DNA from: UBA6136 sp964386975
Lineage (GTDB): Bacteria > Pseudomonadota > Gammaproteobacteria > Methylococcales > Methylococcaceae
Length of the DNA stretch: 56,436 nt
Reading direction: 5' to 3'
NCBI GenBank assembly: GCA_964386975.1
Contig: CAYLUS010000010.1
Location: 1-56,436 of the forward strand
The notes below the pieces were generated by a model. That model was not told the origin of the DNA and made no database searches. It worked only from the letters and a program-made list of their open reading frames with translations. Below, piece by piece: positions 1 through 6,978 of the stretch; positions within the stretch are counted from its first letter, which is position 1; each line of letters starts with the position of its first letter. Both the position numbers and the translations under genes were made by a program.

Positions 1-12
1 TCGCGCTCTCCG

Positions 13-54
13 TCCTCCCCATGAATGGGGAGGTTTGACGCGCTTCCCGATCAA
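13..54 (+). repeat. Left copy of 42-bp terminal inverted repeat with hairpin
   Basis: These 42 bases recur as an exact reverse complement at 56395-56436. Positions 14-33 form a palindromic hairpin with 9-bp arms (CCTCCCCAT / ATGGGGAGG) and a 2-nt GA turn. It is followed by TTTGACGCG and ends in TCAA, after which the two copies diverge immediately. A subterminal hairpin followed by a short tail ending in TCAA resembles the right end of some IS200/IS605 elements, but no transposase is visible, so that identity is inference. It lies just downstream of ubiA, but no T-tract follows the hairpin in that direction. Confidence 0.85.
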
Positions 55-70
55 CGGAATTTGCAGGCAA

Positions 71-949
71 TCAGCCGGAGAGGAGATAGTTTAGGACTAT
101 CCCAAGATAGATCGTAAGACCAAACCAGTTATTGTTGAGAAATGCCTCGAAACAGGCTTTCTTGTCGTGATGTCGAATCAACCACTGCTGGTAGATAAAG
201 AAAACGCCACCTGCACCCAGTCCAAGGCCATAGAACGTACCCAAGTTTTCCTCGATCCCAGCCAGAGCCAGAAGTACCAGCATGATCACTTGGAGACACC
301 CGATAATCAGCCGATCGTGGCGACCGAAAAGGATGGCGGTGGATTTGACGCCAATCTTCAGATCGTCATCCCGGTCCACCATGGCGTACATCGTGTCGTA
401 AATCAGCGCCCAAACCGCGGTTGCCGCGAACAACAACCAGGCCGAGCGGGGAATTGCATCGAGTTGGGCGGCATAGCTCATGGGTACAGCCCACGCAAAG
501 GCAATCCCAAGATATGCCTGTGGCAGGTGGGTAAAGCGTTTGGTGAAGGGATAGCTTGCCGCCAGAAAAGCCGCAGGCACGGAAAGGCCAATGGTCAAGG
601 GGTTGAGGGTCAAGACCAGGCCAAAGGCAATCAGGCAAAGTCCCACAAAAAGCCACAAGGCATTTTTGGGGGAGATCTCTCCAGCGGCGATGGGTCGAAG
701 GCGCGTTCGTTCGACAAACGGGTCAAAGTTCCGGTCCGCATAATCATTGATGACGCAACCCGCCGCGCGCATCAGGATGGTTCCAAGGATGATGATGAGG
801 GTGACCTTGGCATCGGGATGCCCTTTTCCCGCGATCCAGAGGGCCCAAAGACCGGGCCAGAGCAGGATAAAGATGCCGATCGGCTTGTCAAAGCGCATCA
901 GGCGCCAGTAGGCCGAGAGGGTCCGATGCAACTTAGGGGTGTGGGACAT
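71..949 (-). CDS. ubiA: 4-hydroxybenzoate polyprenyltransferase
   Basis: Integral membrane prenyltransferase that attaches the polyprenyl tail to 4-hydroxybenzoate, the second step of ubiquinone synthesis. The 292-residue protein has the two Asp-rich Mg-prenyl-diphosphate motifs, NDYADRNFD at about residues 68-76 and DTMYAMVDRDDD at about 185-196, with hydrophobic helices between and after them. The ATG at 949 was chosen because MSHTPKLHRTLSAYWRLMRF matches the usual N-terminus; an in-frame start at 1015 would add 22 residues that look unlike the family. It overlaps the end of ubiC by 17 nt and is the last gene of the cysK-cysE-serB-ubiC-ubiA unit. Confidence 0.95.
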   Translation of the reverse strand: MSHTPKLHRTLSAYWRLMRFDKPIGIFILLWPGLWALWIAGKGHPDAKVTLIIILGTILMRAAGCVINDYADRNFDPFVERTRLRPIAAGEISPKNALWLFVGLCLIAFGLVLTLNPLTIGLSVPAAFLAASYPFTKRFTHLPQAYLGIAFAWAVPMSYAAQLDAIPRSAWLLFAATAVWALIYDTMYAMVDRDDDLKIGVKSTAILFGRHDRLIIGCLQVIMLVLLALAGIEENLGTFYGLGLGAGGVFFIYQQWLIRHHDKKACFEAFLNNNWFGLTIYLGIVLNYLLSG

Positions 950-1520
950 CGTGTCTGAAGAGGGCTGGGAGAAAATACTCAGCCACCAGAAGGAGATGGC
1001 CGGGCTTGATGGCATAGACCGATCGTCGCGCGATCATGGCGGATGCGGGTTGGCCTGAAAGCCAAGCCGGATCCAGATCGCGGGGAACCTCAAGCCTTGC
1101 AAACTCAAGGTTGAAGCGTCGAAGCGTGGGGTGATTGAAAAGAATTTGTCCCAACGGCCGGTTACCCAGGTGGGCGAGCCGCCGATCGGCGCCGGCCAGT
1201 GTCGTGATCGGGATGATGCTGCGCGCCAGAACCAGCGGTTCGTCGCGATCACGCAGGATAACCTCCCGGACCAGCGCGCCCTGACTCGGTCGAAGCCCCA
1301 ACTTAAGGCTTTCCTCAACACTGGGTTTGGACAGTTTTTGGTGAAGCACCAGGACATTGAATCCATTGCCGACTGTGCCAACAATGCGCTTGGTCAGGGA
1401 GCCCGTCTCACGTAACCACGAGATCTCACTCGAACTCAGCAACTTGTTTCGCAAGTTGACCTTACTCGCCGACCGCCATTTAGGGTTGGCTTTGAGAAAC
1501 GCGCTTCGAGGATTGGCCAC
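933..1520 (-). CDS. ubiC: Chorismate lyase
   Basis: Soluble enzyme converting chorismate to 4-hydroxybenzoate and pyruvate, supplying the substrate of the adjacent UbiA. The 195-residue length is normal for the family. Recognisable blocks are VREVILRD with the substrate-binding Arg around residue 85, and the C-terminal block RRSVYAIKPGHLLLVAEYFL, whose Glu corresponds to the conserved active-site Glu. The start codon is GTG. It lies 18 nt after serB and overlaps ubiA, so the ubiCA pair appears translationally linked and cotranscribed with the serine/cysteine genes upstream. Confidence 0.92.
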   Translation of the reverse strand: MANPRSAFLKANPKWRSASKVNLRNKLLSSSEISWLRETGSLTKRIVGTVGNGFNVLVLHQKLSKPSVEESLKLGLRPSQGALVREVILRDRDEPLVLARSIIPITTLAGADRRLAHLGNRPLGQILFNHPTLRRFNLEFARLEVPRDLDPAWLSGQPASAMIARRSVYAIKPGHLLLVAEYFLPALFRHDVPHP

Positions 1521-1538
1521 TAGGGTTTTTGTTCGTGA

Positions 1539-2180
1539 TCAGACCAGGCCGATCAGGGGGAGAGCGAGGGCCATGTTTTGCTCATTGATGGCGACATCGG
1601 CCTGTTGCTGGACGATCGGTTTGGCATTGAAGGCAATCGAGAGACCGGCCACCCGCATCATTTCAAGGTCGTTCGCCCCATCGCCGATGGCCACTGTCGC
1701 GCTGATTGGCGTTTGCGTTTCAGTCGCCCATTCCAAAAGCGCATGCGCCTTGGCTTTGGCATCGATGACAGCGCCGAGGACCTGTCCGGTCAGAAGGCCT
1801 TCTTGCACCTCCAGTCGATTTGCACGCCAAAAATCAAGACCCAGTCCCTCTGCAATCGGGTCGAGTACCTCATGGAAGCCGCCGGAAACAACACCGACAT
1901 GGCCCCCGTCGGCTTTGACCCGAGCGATCAGCTCGGGGACGCCAGCGGTGACCCGGATTTCGGCTCGGACCGCATCAAACACGGATGTGGGCAAGCCTTT
2001 GAGGGTTGAAACGCGCGCTTTGAGACTGGCTTCAAAATCCAGTTCGCCGCGCATCGCACGTTCTGTGATGGCGGCAACCTCAGTGAGGGACCCGGCGCGA
2101 GCGGCAAGAAGTTCGATGACCTCATTCTCGATCAGGGTTGAATCGACATCAAGGACCACAAGTCGGGCGACCTTCGTCAT
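1539..2180 (-). CDS. serB: Phosphoserine phosphatase (HAD family)
   Basis: Catalyses the last step of serine synthesis, O-phosphoserine to serine. The 213-residue protein has the HAD motifs in order: DVDST with nucleophile Asp11 and acid Asp13, Glu20, VVSGG around residues 97-101 (motif II), Lys142/144, and GDGAND at 166-171 (motif III). It lacks the N-terminal ACT-like domain of the E. coli enzyme, so it is the short form. It lies 26 nt after cysE, whose product uses serine, giving a serine-to-cysteine gene order cysK-cysE-serB. The ATG start is unambiguous. Confidence 0.93.
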   Translation of the reverse strand: MTKVARLVVLDVDSTLIENEVIELLAARAGSLTEVAAITERAMRGELDFEASLKARVSTLKGLPTSVFDAVRAEIRVTAGVPELIARVKADGGHVGVVSGGFHEVLDPIAEGLGLDFWRANRLEVQEGLLTGQVLGAVIDAKAKAHALLEWATETQTPISATVAIGDGANDLEMMRVAGLSIAFNAKPIVQQQADVAINEQNMALALPLIGLV

Positions 2181-2206
2181 GACTGGCAGCGGGAGTAGCG
2201 TGACAT

Positions 2207-3142
2207 TCAGATGCCGGAACCGTGAATGAACAGTTCCTGACGGGCCTGAACTTGAGTAATGTTGCTGTCGGGAGGCACGCTCCGGGTCAGCCAGACGTTG
2301 CCGCCGATGGTGGAGCCCCGACCAATGGTAATCCGGCCCAAAATGGTCGCACCGGCATAGATGACGACGTCGTCTTCAACGATCGGATGCCGGTCATTGC
2401 CTTTGATGAGGACCCCACTTTCATCGGCAGGAAAACGCTTTGCACCCAACGTCACGGCCTGATAGAGGCGGACCCGCTCACCGATAATAGTGGTCTCTCC
2501 AATCACAACGCCGGTGCCGTGATCGATAAAGAAACTGGGACCGATGGTTGCCCCCGGATGGATATCAATCCCGGTAATGGAATGAGCGATCTCGGAAATC
2601 ATCCGAGCGATCAAGGGAAAACCCAGACGATAGAGTTCATGCGCCAGACGGTGATTGATCATGGCCGCAATCCCGGGGTAGCAGACCAGCACCTCATCAG
2701 GACTGCGTGCGGCAGGGTCGCCCTCAAAGGCTGCTTTGAGATCACTGTCCAGCAGGACGCGGACCGCGGGCAAGCGCTTCACAAAGGCGCGAACAGTCTG
2801 TGTGGCTCTGTCCTGAAGGCCCCAATGGTCAGGCTCAAAGTTGCCGTTTTGCTCTGAATCGAAGCGGAGCTCTCTGAGGATCTGCCCCATGAGTAGTCTC
2901 AGCGTGACGTTGAGTGTGTGACCGACGAAATAATCAATCCCTTCAAGGGTTTGTGTACCGCTCCCAAGTCGGTTTGGATAAAGGCAGGTCGCAAGCCCGT
3001 CGACAATCTCCTTGAGGGTGATCTTTGACGGGAGCTTCGGGGGACGGCTTTCGCGATTGCGTGCCTCGAGGGACTGCTCCCTGATTTCCCTGAGGCTCGC
3101 GACGACCGGAGCGAGGTCCAGTTTTAGATTCGAGTCGGTCAT
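2207..3142 (-). CDS. cysE: Serine O-acetyltransferase
   Basis: Acetylates serine with acetyl-CoA to give O-acetylserine, the substrate of CysK and, in enterics, the source of the CysB inducer. The 311 residues comprise an alpha-helical N-terminal half and a left-handed beta-helix of hexapeptide repeats from about residue 190. The catalytic blocks DIHPGATIG (193-201) and DHGTGVVIGET (207-217, His208) are intact. The protein ends in GSGI: a C-terminal Ile is the residue that CysE inserts into the CysK active site to form the cysteine synthase complex. It lies 23 nt after cysK. It is longer than the 273-residue E. coli enzyme and closer to the EpsC/SrpH type. Confidence 0.95.
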   Translation of the reverse strand: MTDSNLKLDLAPVVASLREIREQSLEARNRESRPPKLPSKITLKEIVDGLATCLYPNRLGSGTQTLEGIDYFVGHTLNVTLRLLMGQILRELRFDSEQNGNFEPDHWGLQDRATQTVRAFVKRLPAVRVLLDSDLKAAFEGDPAARSPDEVLVCYPGIAAMINHRLAHELYRLGFPLIARMISEIAHSITGIDIHPGATIGPSFFIDHGTGVVIGETTIIGERVRLYQAVTLGAKRFPADESGVLIKGNDRHPIVEDDVVIYAGATILGRITIGRGSTIGGNVWLTRSVPPDSNITQVQARQELFIHGSGI

Positions 3143-3165
3143 TTCAGCAGATGCCGCTAAGGGGT

Positions 3166-4143
3166 TCAGATCGCGACACCCTGATCATCGAAGAGGCCAT
3201 CAAAGAGGGCGGTGCTGAGATAGCGCTCGCCCGAATCAGGGAGGATGACGACCAGGGTCTTTCCGGCATGCTCCGGCTTTTTGGCAATGCGCAGGGCGGC
3301 TGCGGCGGCGGCGCCACAGGAGATGCCGCAGAGGATGCCCTCTTCACGGGCCAGGCGCTTAGCGGTCTCGATCGCTTCTTCGTTACTGACCCGTTCGATC
3401 TCATCGACAAGGGAAAGGTCGAGGATGTCCGGAACAAAGCCTGCTCCGATCCCCTGAATCTTGTGGGGGGCCGGTTGAAGGGGTTCGCCCGCACGCGCTT
3501 GCGTGAGAATCGGACTCGCTTCCGGTTCAACGGCCACCGAGAGGATGGCTTTGCCGCGGGTTTTCTTGAGATAGCGGGTAACGCCGGTGATGGTGCCACC
3601 GGTGCCGACACCAGAGACGAAGATGTCGACCTGGCCATCGGTATCGTCCCAGATTTCAGGGCCTGTGGTGGCCTCATGGATGGCGGGGTTGGCTGGATTT
3701 TTGAACTGTTGAAGCAGAACGTAGCGGTTGGGATCGGAGGCGGCGATTTCCTCTGCCTTGGCGATGGCGCCTGGCATGCCTTTGGCGCCTTCGGTCAGCA
3801 CCAGTTTGGCGCCGTAGGCGATGAGCAGTTTGCGACGCTCGATACTCATGGTTTCGGGCATGGTGAGCGTCAGGGGGATGCCGCGTGCGGCAGCGACAAA
3901 GGCAAGCGCGATGCCGGTATTGCCGCTGGTGGGTTCGACGATCTCCTTACCGGGTCCCAGAAGTCCTTTTTTCTCGGCATCCCAGATCATGGCGGCGCCA
4001 ATCCGGCATTTGACGGAGTAAGCAGGGTTGCGGCCTTCGATCTTGGCGAGGACGGTGGCTTTGGCGCCTTCAGTGATCCGGTTAAGACGGATCAGCGGGG
4101 TGCGACCAATGGATTGGGAATTGTCTTCAAACCAGTGCGTCAT
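3166..4143 (-). CDS. cysK: Cysteine synthase A (O-acetylserine sulfhydrylase)
   Basis: PLP enzyme joining O-acetylserine and sulfide to make cysteine. In the 325-residue protein the PLP Lys45 lies in NPAYSVKCRIG, the substrate loop TSGNTG at 72-77, and the phosphate-binding loop GTGGT near residue 180. The start at 4143 (MTHWFEDNSQSIGRTPLIRL) matches CysK N-termini and has AGGAG 9 nt upstream; the in-frame ATG at 4152 directly abuts that AGGAG and is unlikely. It is first gene of the unit with cysE, serB, ubiC and ubiA, and has a candidate -10 TATAAT just upstream. Confidence 0.96.
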   Translation of the reverse strand: MTHWFEDNSQSIGRTPLIRLNRITEGAKATVLAKIEGRNPAYSVKCRIGAAMIWDAEKKGLLGPGKEIVEPTSGNTGIALAFVAAARGIPLTLTMPETMSIERRKLLIAYGAKLVLTEGAKGMPGAIAKAEEIAASDPNRYVLLQQFKNPANPAIHEATTGPEIWDDTDGQVDIFVSGVGTGGTITGVTRYLKKTRGKAILSVAVEPEASPILTQARAGEPLQPAPHKIQGIGAGFVPDILDLSLVDEIERVSNEEAIETAKRLAREEGILCGISCGAAAAAALRIAKKPEHAGKTLVVILPDSGERYLSTALFDGLFDDQGVAI

Positions 4144-4152
4144 GAGGGTCAT

Positions 4153-4157
4153 CTCCT
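4153..4157 (-). promoter_or_regulatory. Ribosome binding site deciding the cysK start
   Basis: AGGAG on the minus strand lies 9 nt before the ATG at 4143 and 0 nt before the ATG at 4152. The spacing selects 4143, in agreement with family N-termini. Confidence 0.75.
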
Positions 4158-4173
4158 GTGATTCTTGAGCGCC

Positions 4174-4179
4174 ATTATA
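4174..4179 (-). promoter_or_regulatory. Candidate -10 box for the cysK-cysE-serB-ubiC-ubiA unit
   Basis: A perfect TATAAT on the minus strand lies about 30 nt upstream of the cysK ATG, between cysK and the end of the CLC gene. No good -35 hexamer is visible at 16-18 nt, which would fit an activator-dependent promoter such as one used by CysB. The activator is inferred; only the -10 is seen. Confidence 0.5.
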
Positions 4180-4212
4180 GGGCTCGGAGCTTGGAGAGGC
4201 AGGAAAATTGAT

Positions 4213-5922
4213 TCAGGTGAGCGCCAGCAAGACGTCACTCTTGCTGATTTGACCGATCAACTTGCCCTCATGCGAGAGCACCGGAAGGCAGGCAGCCCCT
4301 GACTTGAGCAGTGCATGCAGGGTCTGTGTCAGTGAGTCATTTTGCTGGATCGCCGGGAAATCCTCGATGGAGAAGACCATGAAGGCGTTGATGGCATCAA
4401 GTCGGGGGAAGTCTTCAAATTGCTGGAGGACCTCAAGGCCGATGGCCCCCAAATAAGTGCCGGATGCATCGGTTACCCAGAGGTGTTGAGAGGTACCCAG
4501 GCAAAAAGCCTTGGTGGCCTCGAGTGCCGTGGCGTTTTGATCCAGTGGCTTGCGGGCCGGCGCCATCAGATCACCAGCCCTCAGTTGAAAGGCATCTTCA
4601 ACCGGCTTGCCACCCACGGAATGGGCATAAATGCCTGGTTCATGGATAAATCCGGAAAGATAGCGGGCCGTAAGACAGGACAGGATCAAGGGAAATAGAA
4701 TGTTGGCATCCAGCGTCATCTCAAAAACCATGACGATTGCCGCGAGAGGGGCATGGGTGGTTGCCGCCAGCATGGCGCCCATGCCGAGCATGATGCAGCT
4801 GATGGGATCAGAGGCCTCGACCTGAAAAAGACCCGTGTAGGTCTGGCTGTAAAGCCAGCCTAAAGAGGCCCCCATCATCAGGGTGGTGGTAAAGACGCCA
4901 CCAACGGTTCCCGTTCCCACGGAGCCCAGTGTTGCAAGGACTTTGGCGATGAGAAAGATCAGGACCACAGACCATGTCGAGTTCTCATGGAAAAGCTGTT
5001 CAATGGCGGTATGGCCATTTCCCCAGACCCCCGGCACCTTCAGGGAGATGACTCCGACAATGAGTCCACCCAAAGCCAGACGGAGAGGAAGGGGCAGTTT
5101 GAGCTTTGTAACAAGGGCCTTGCTGACGCCGATCAGGGCCATGAAAAAGGGGGCAGCAAGACCACAAAGAAGGCCAATTTTGAGGCTGGGGCCAACACCC
5201 ATTTGCATGACGGCATTGAAGTCCGGGGGATCGAAGATGGGCGCCAAGCCAATCCATTGGCGAATGACCAAGGTGGCACTCACCGATGCGACAATCAGGG
5301 GGCCTAAGGATTCGATGGCAAGGGACTGCAGGACAATCTCTGCAATGAAAATGGCTCCCCCTAGAGGAGTGTTGTAGGCAGCCGCCATTCCGGCCGCAGC
5401 GCCACAGGCGACCATGAGCCGAAGCCTTTGTCGGGGAAGCTTTGAGGCCTGCCCGATCAGGGAGGCAGCCAGCGAGGACAGCTGAACCATGCCGCCCTCG
5501 CGGCCGATGGATGCGCCGCTACTGATGGAGAACAGAGAGGAGGCAAGGCGCGCGAGGGCAGGTCCTGTCTTTATCGTGCCGTCCCCGAGCCGGATGACTT
5601 CGAGGTATTCCAGGGGGCCCGCTTTTTGGAAAAATTTGCCCCCAAGCCAGAGGCATATGCCGGCGATCAGTCCGCCCAAGGTCGGAATCAAGAGCCGTTG
5701 GCGTTCATCGAGGCTTCCGGCAATCAAGGCAATATCATCGGTCAGACCCGTGAAAAGCCATTTCAGTCCGAAGTTGATTTCCCGGAACAGCGCGGCAGAG
5801 AGTCCCCCGGCGATGCCAATCACAGCAGCCCAAAGGAGAACCCGGGCGTGCGCCTCCTGACTCAGGACGACCTGAAGCCTCAGGCGAAGGTCAATCAGCG
5901 TCTGGATTAGCCAGCGAGCCAC
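4213..5922 (-). CDS. CLC-family chloride channel/transporter with CBS domains
   Basis: A 569-residue inner-membrane protein with about ten hydrophobic helices followed by two CBS modules (about 440-569). The CLC signatures are GASIGREGG at 136-144, with gating Glu142, and a GGVFTTTLMMGASLG block. The GSGIP motif of E. coli ClcA is not preserved (LGDG-type sequence instead). The position of the E. coli internal proton glutamate (E203) falls on Ile in IFIAEIVLQS, which favours a chloride channel over an exchanger; this rests on alignment by eye. The start is GTG, 6 nt after the CysB-type gene, so the two are probably cotranscribed. Its role next to sulfur genes is unknown. Confidence 0.88.
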   Translation of the reverse strand: MARWLIQTLIDLRLRLQVVLSQEAHARVLLWAAVIGIAGGLSAALFREINFGLKWLFTGLTDDIALIAGSLDERQRLLIPTLGGLIAGICLWLGGKFFQKAGPLEYLEVIRLGDGTIKTGPALARLASSLFSISSGASIGREGGMVQLSSLAASLIGQASKLPRQRLRLMVACGAAAGMAAAYNTPLGGAIFIAEIVLQSLAIESLGPLIVASVSATLVIRQWIGLAPIFDPPDFNAVMQMGVGPSLKIGLLCGLAAPFFMALIGVSKALVTKLKLPLPLRLALGGLIVGVISLKVPGVWGNGHTAIEQLFHENSTWSVVLIFLIAKVLATLGSVGTGTVGGVFTTTLMMGASLGWLYSQTYTGLFQVEASDPISCIMLGMGAMLAATTHAPLAAIVMVFEMTLDANILFPLILSCLTARYLSGFIHEPGIYAHSVGGKPVEDAFQLRAGDLMAPARKPLDQNATALEATKAFCLGTSQHLWVTDASGTYLGAIGLEVLQQFEDFPRLDAINAFMVFSIEDFPAIQQNDSLTQTLHALLKSGAACLPVLSHEGKLIGQISKSDVLLALT

Positions 5923-5928
5923 GGAATC

Positions 5929-6903
5929 TCAGACCACTGGCAGGGAAATGGACTCGAACAGGGCCTCGACGTCCCGCCGATCTCTCAGTTCCATGGCCAG
6001 ATCGACCCGATCACGGGTCAGGTGGGGCGCAAAGAGTTCCAGAAAGTCGTAAACGTAACCCCGGAGGAACATGTCTTTGCGAAGCGCGATCCGGGTCGTG
6101 CTGGGTGCGAACAGATGGCTGACTTCAAGTGCGGTCAGATCCGCATCCGCGACAGGATCATAGGCCATGTGCGCAACAATGCCGATACCCAGGCCGAGCC
6201 GCACGTAGGTTTTGATCACATCGGCATCTACGGCAGTCAGGGCGAGTTGCGGCGACAAGCCAGCCTTTTCGAAGGCTCTGTCCAGTTGAGAGCGTCCAGT
6301 GAAGCCGAAGGTATAGGTGATGATCGGGTGGGCCGCCAAGGACACCAATGTGAGCGGTGCAGCCTTCGACAAGGGATGGTCATGGGGTACCAGAACACTT
6401 CGATTCCATTGATAGCAAGGCAGGGTCACGAGGTTTTCCAGAAGGTCGGTCGATTCCGTGGCGATGGCCAGATCGACCAAACCTCTGGATACCTGCTCGG
6501 CGACCTGAACCGGGGTTCCCTGATTGATGGTCAGGCGGATGGAGGGATGGCGATCGATGAATGAACGAATCACTCCAGGAAGCGCATAGCGCGCCTGCGT
6601 ATGCGTGGTCGCGATCGAGAGGACACCGACATCCCGATCCAGGTATTCATCTGCGATCTGTCGGATGTCGTGACTCTTGGCCAGGACCTCCCCGGCGATA
6701 GCAACGATGCGTTCACCGGCCGGCGTGAGTGAGACAAAGTTCTTGCCGTTGCGATTGAAGATCTCCACCCCGAGTTCCTCTTCGAGCAACCGAATCTGCT
6801 TACTGATCCCCGGCTGCGAGGTCAGGAGGCTTTCAGCGGTCGCTGACACCTTGAAGTCTCGCTGCGCGACTTCCCAGATGTAGCGAAGTTGCTGGAGTTT
6901 CAT
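5929..6903 (-). CDS. cysB: CysB-type LysR transcriptional regulator (copy 1)
   Basis: The 324-residue LysR protein has an N-terminal winged helix-turn-helix (residues 1-60, beginning MKLQQLRYIWEV) and a C-terminal effector domain. The sulfate/inducer pocket of enteric CysB is recognisable at TTHTQ, residues 99-103, with Thr100, Thr102 and Gln103 at the enteric positions. The ATG at 6903 is chosen over 6936 because MKLQQLRY is the invariant family start. It follows ppc by 75 nt and precedes the CLC gene by 6 nt. A second CysB of identical length lies at 13264-14238; which copy controls sulfate genes cannot be told from sequence. Confidence 0.93.
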   Translation of the reverse strand: MKLQQLRYIWEVAQRDFKVSATAESLLTSQPGISKQIRLLEEELGVEIFNRNGKNFVSLTPAGERIVAIAGEVLAKSHDIRQIADEYLDRDVGVLSIATTHTQARYALPGVIRSFIDRHPSIRLTINQGTPVQVAEQVSRGLVDLAIATESTDLLENLVTLPCYQWNRSVLVPHDHPLSKAAPLTLVSLAAHPIITYTFGFTGRSQLDRAFEKAGLSPQLALTAVDADVIKTYVRLGLGIGIVAHMAYDPVADADLTALEVSHLFAPSTTRIALRKDMFLRGYVYDFLELFAPHLTRDRVDLAMELRDRRDVEALFESISLPVV

Positions 6904-6978
6904 GGGGAAAAGTCTAGCACCAGAGGAGGCCCACAAGACCGATCCCTTGACAACATCTGGGCAAACCGGACGCTTGAC

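Noticed and set aside
14..33. Hairpin after ubiA considered as an intrinsic terminator
   Set aside because: Reading in the ubiA direction no T-run follows, and the same sequence recurs at the other window end, so a repeat element explains it better.
1357..2229. 290-codon plus-strand frame opposite ubiC and serB
   Set aside because: Ser/Arg/Thr-rich low-complexity translation typical of an antisense shadow; both genes on the other strand have intact catalytic motifs.
3151..4161. 336-codon open frame on the plus strand opposite cysK
   Set aside because: It mirrors the cysK coding frame, has no family resemblance and no ribosome site; long antisense frames are expected at this codon composition.
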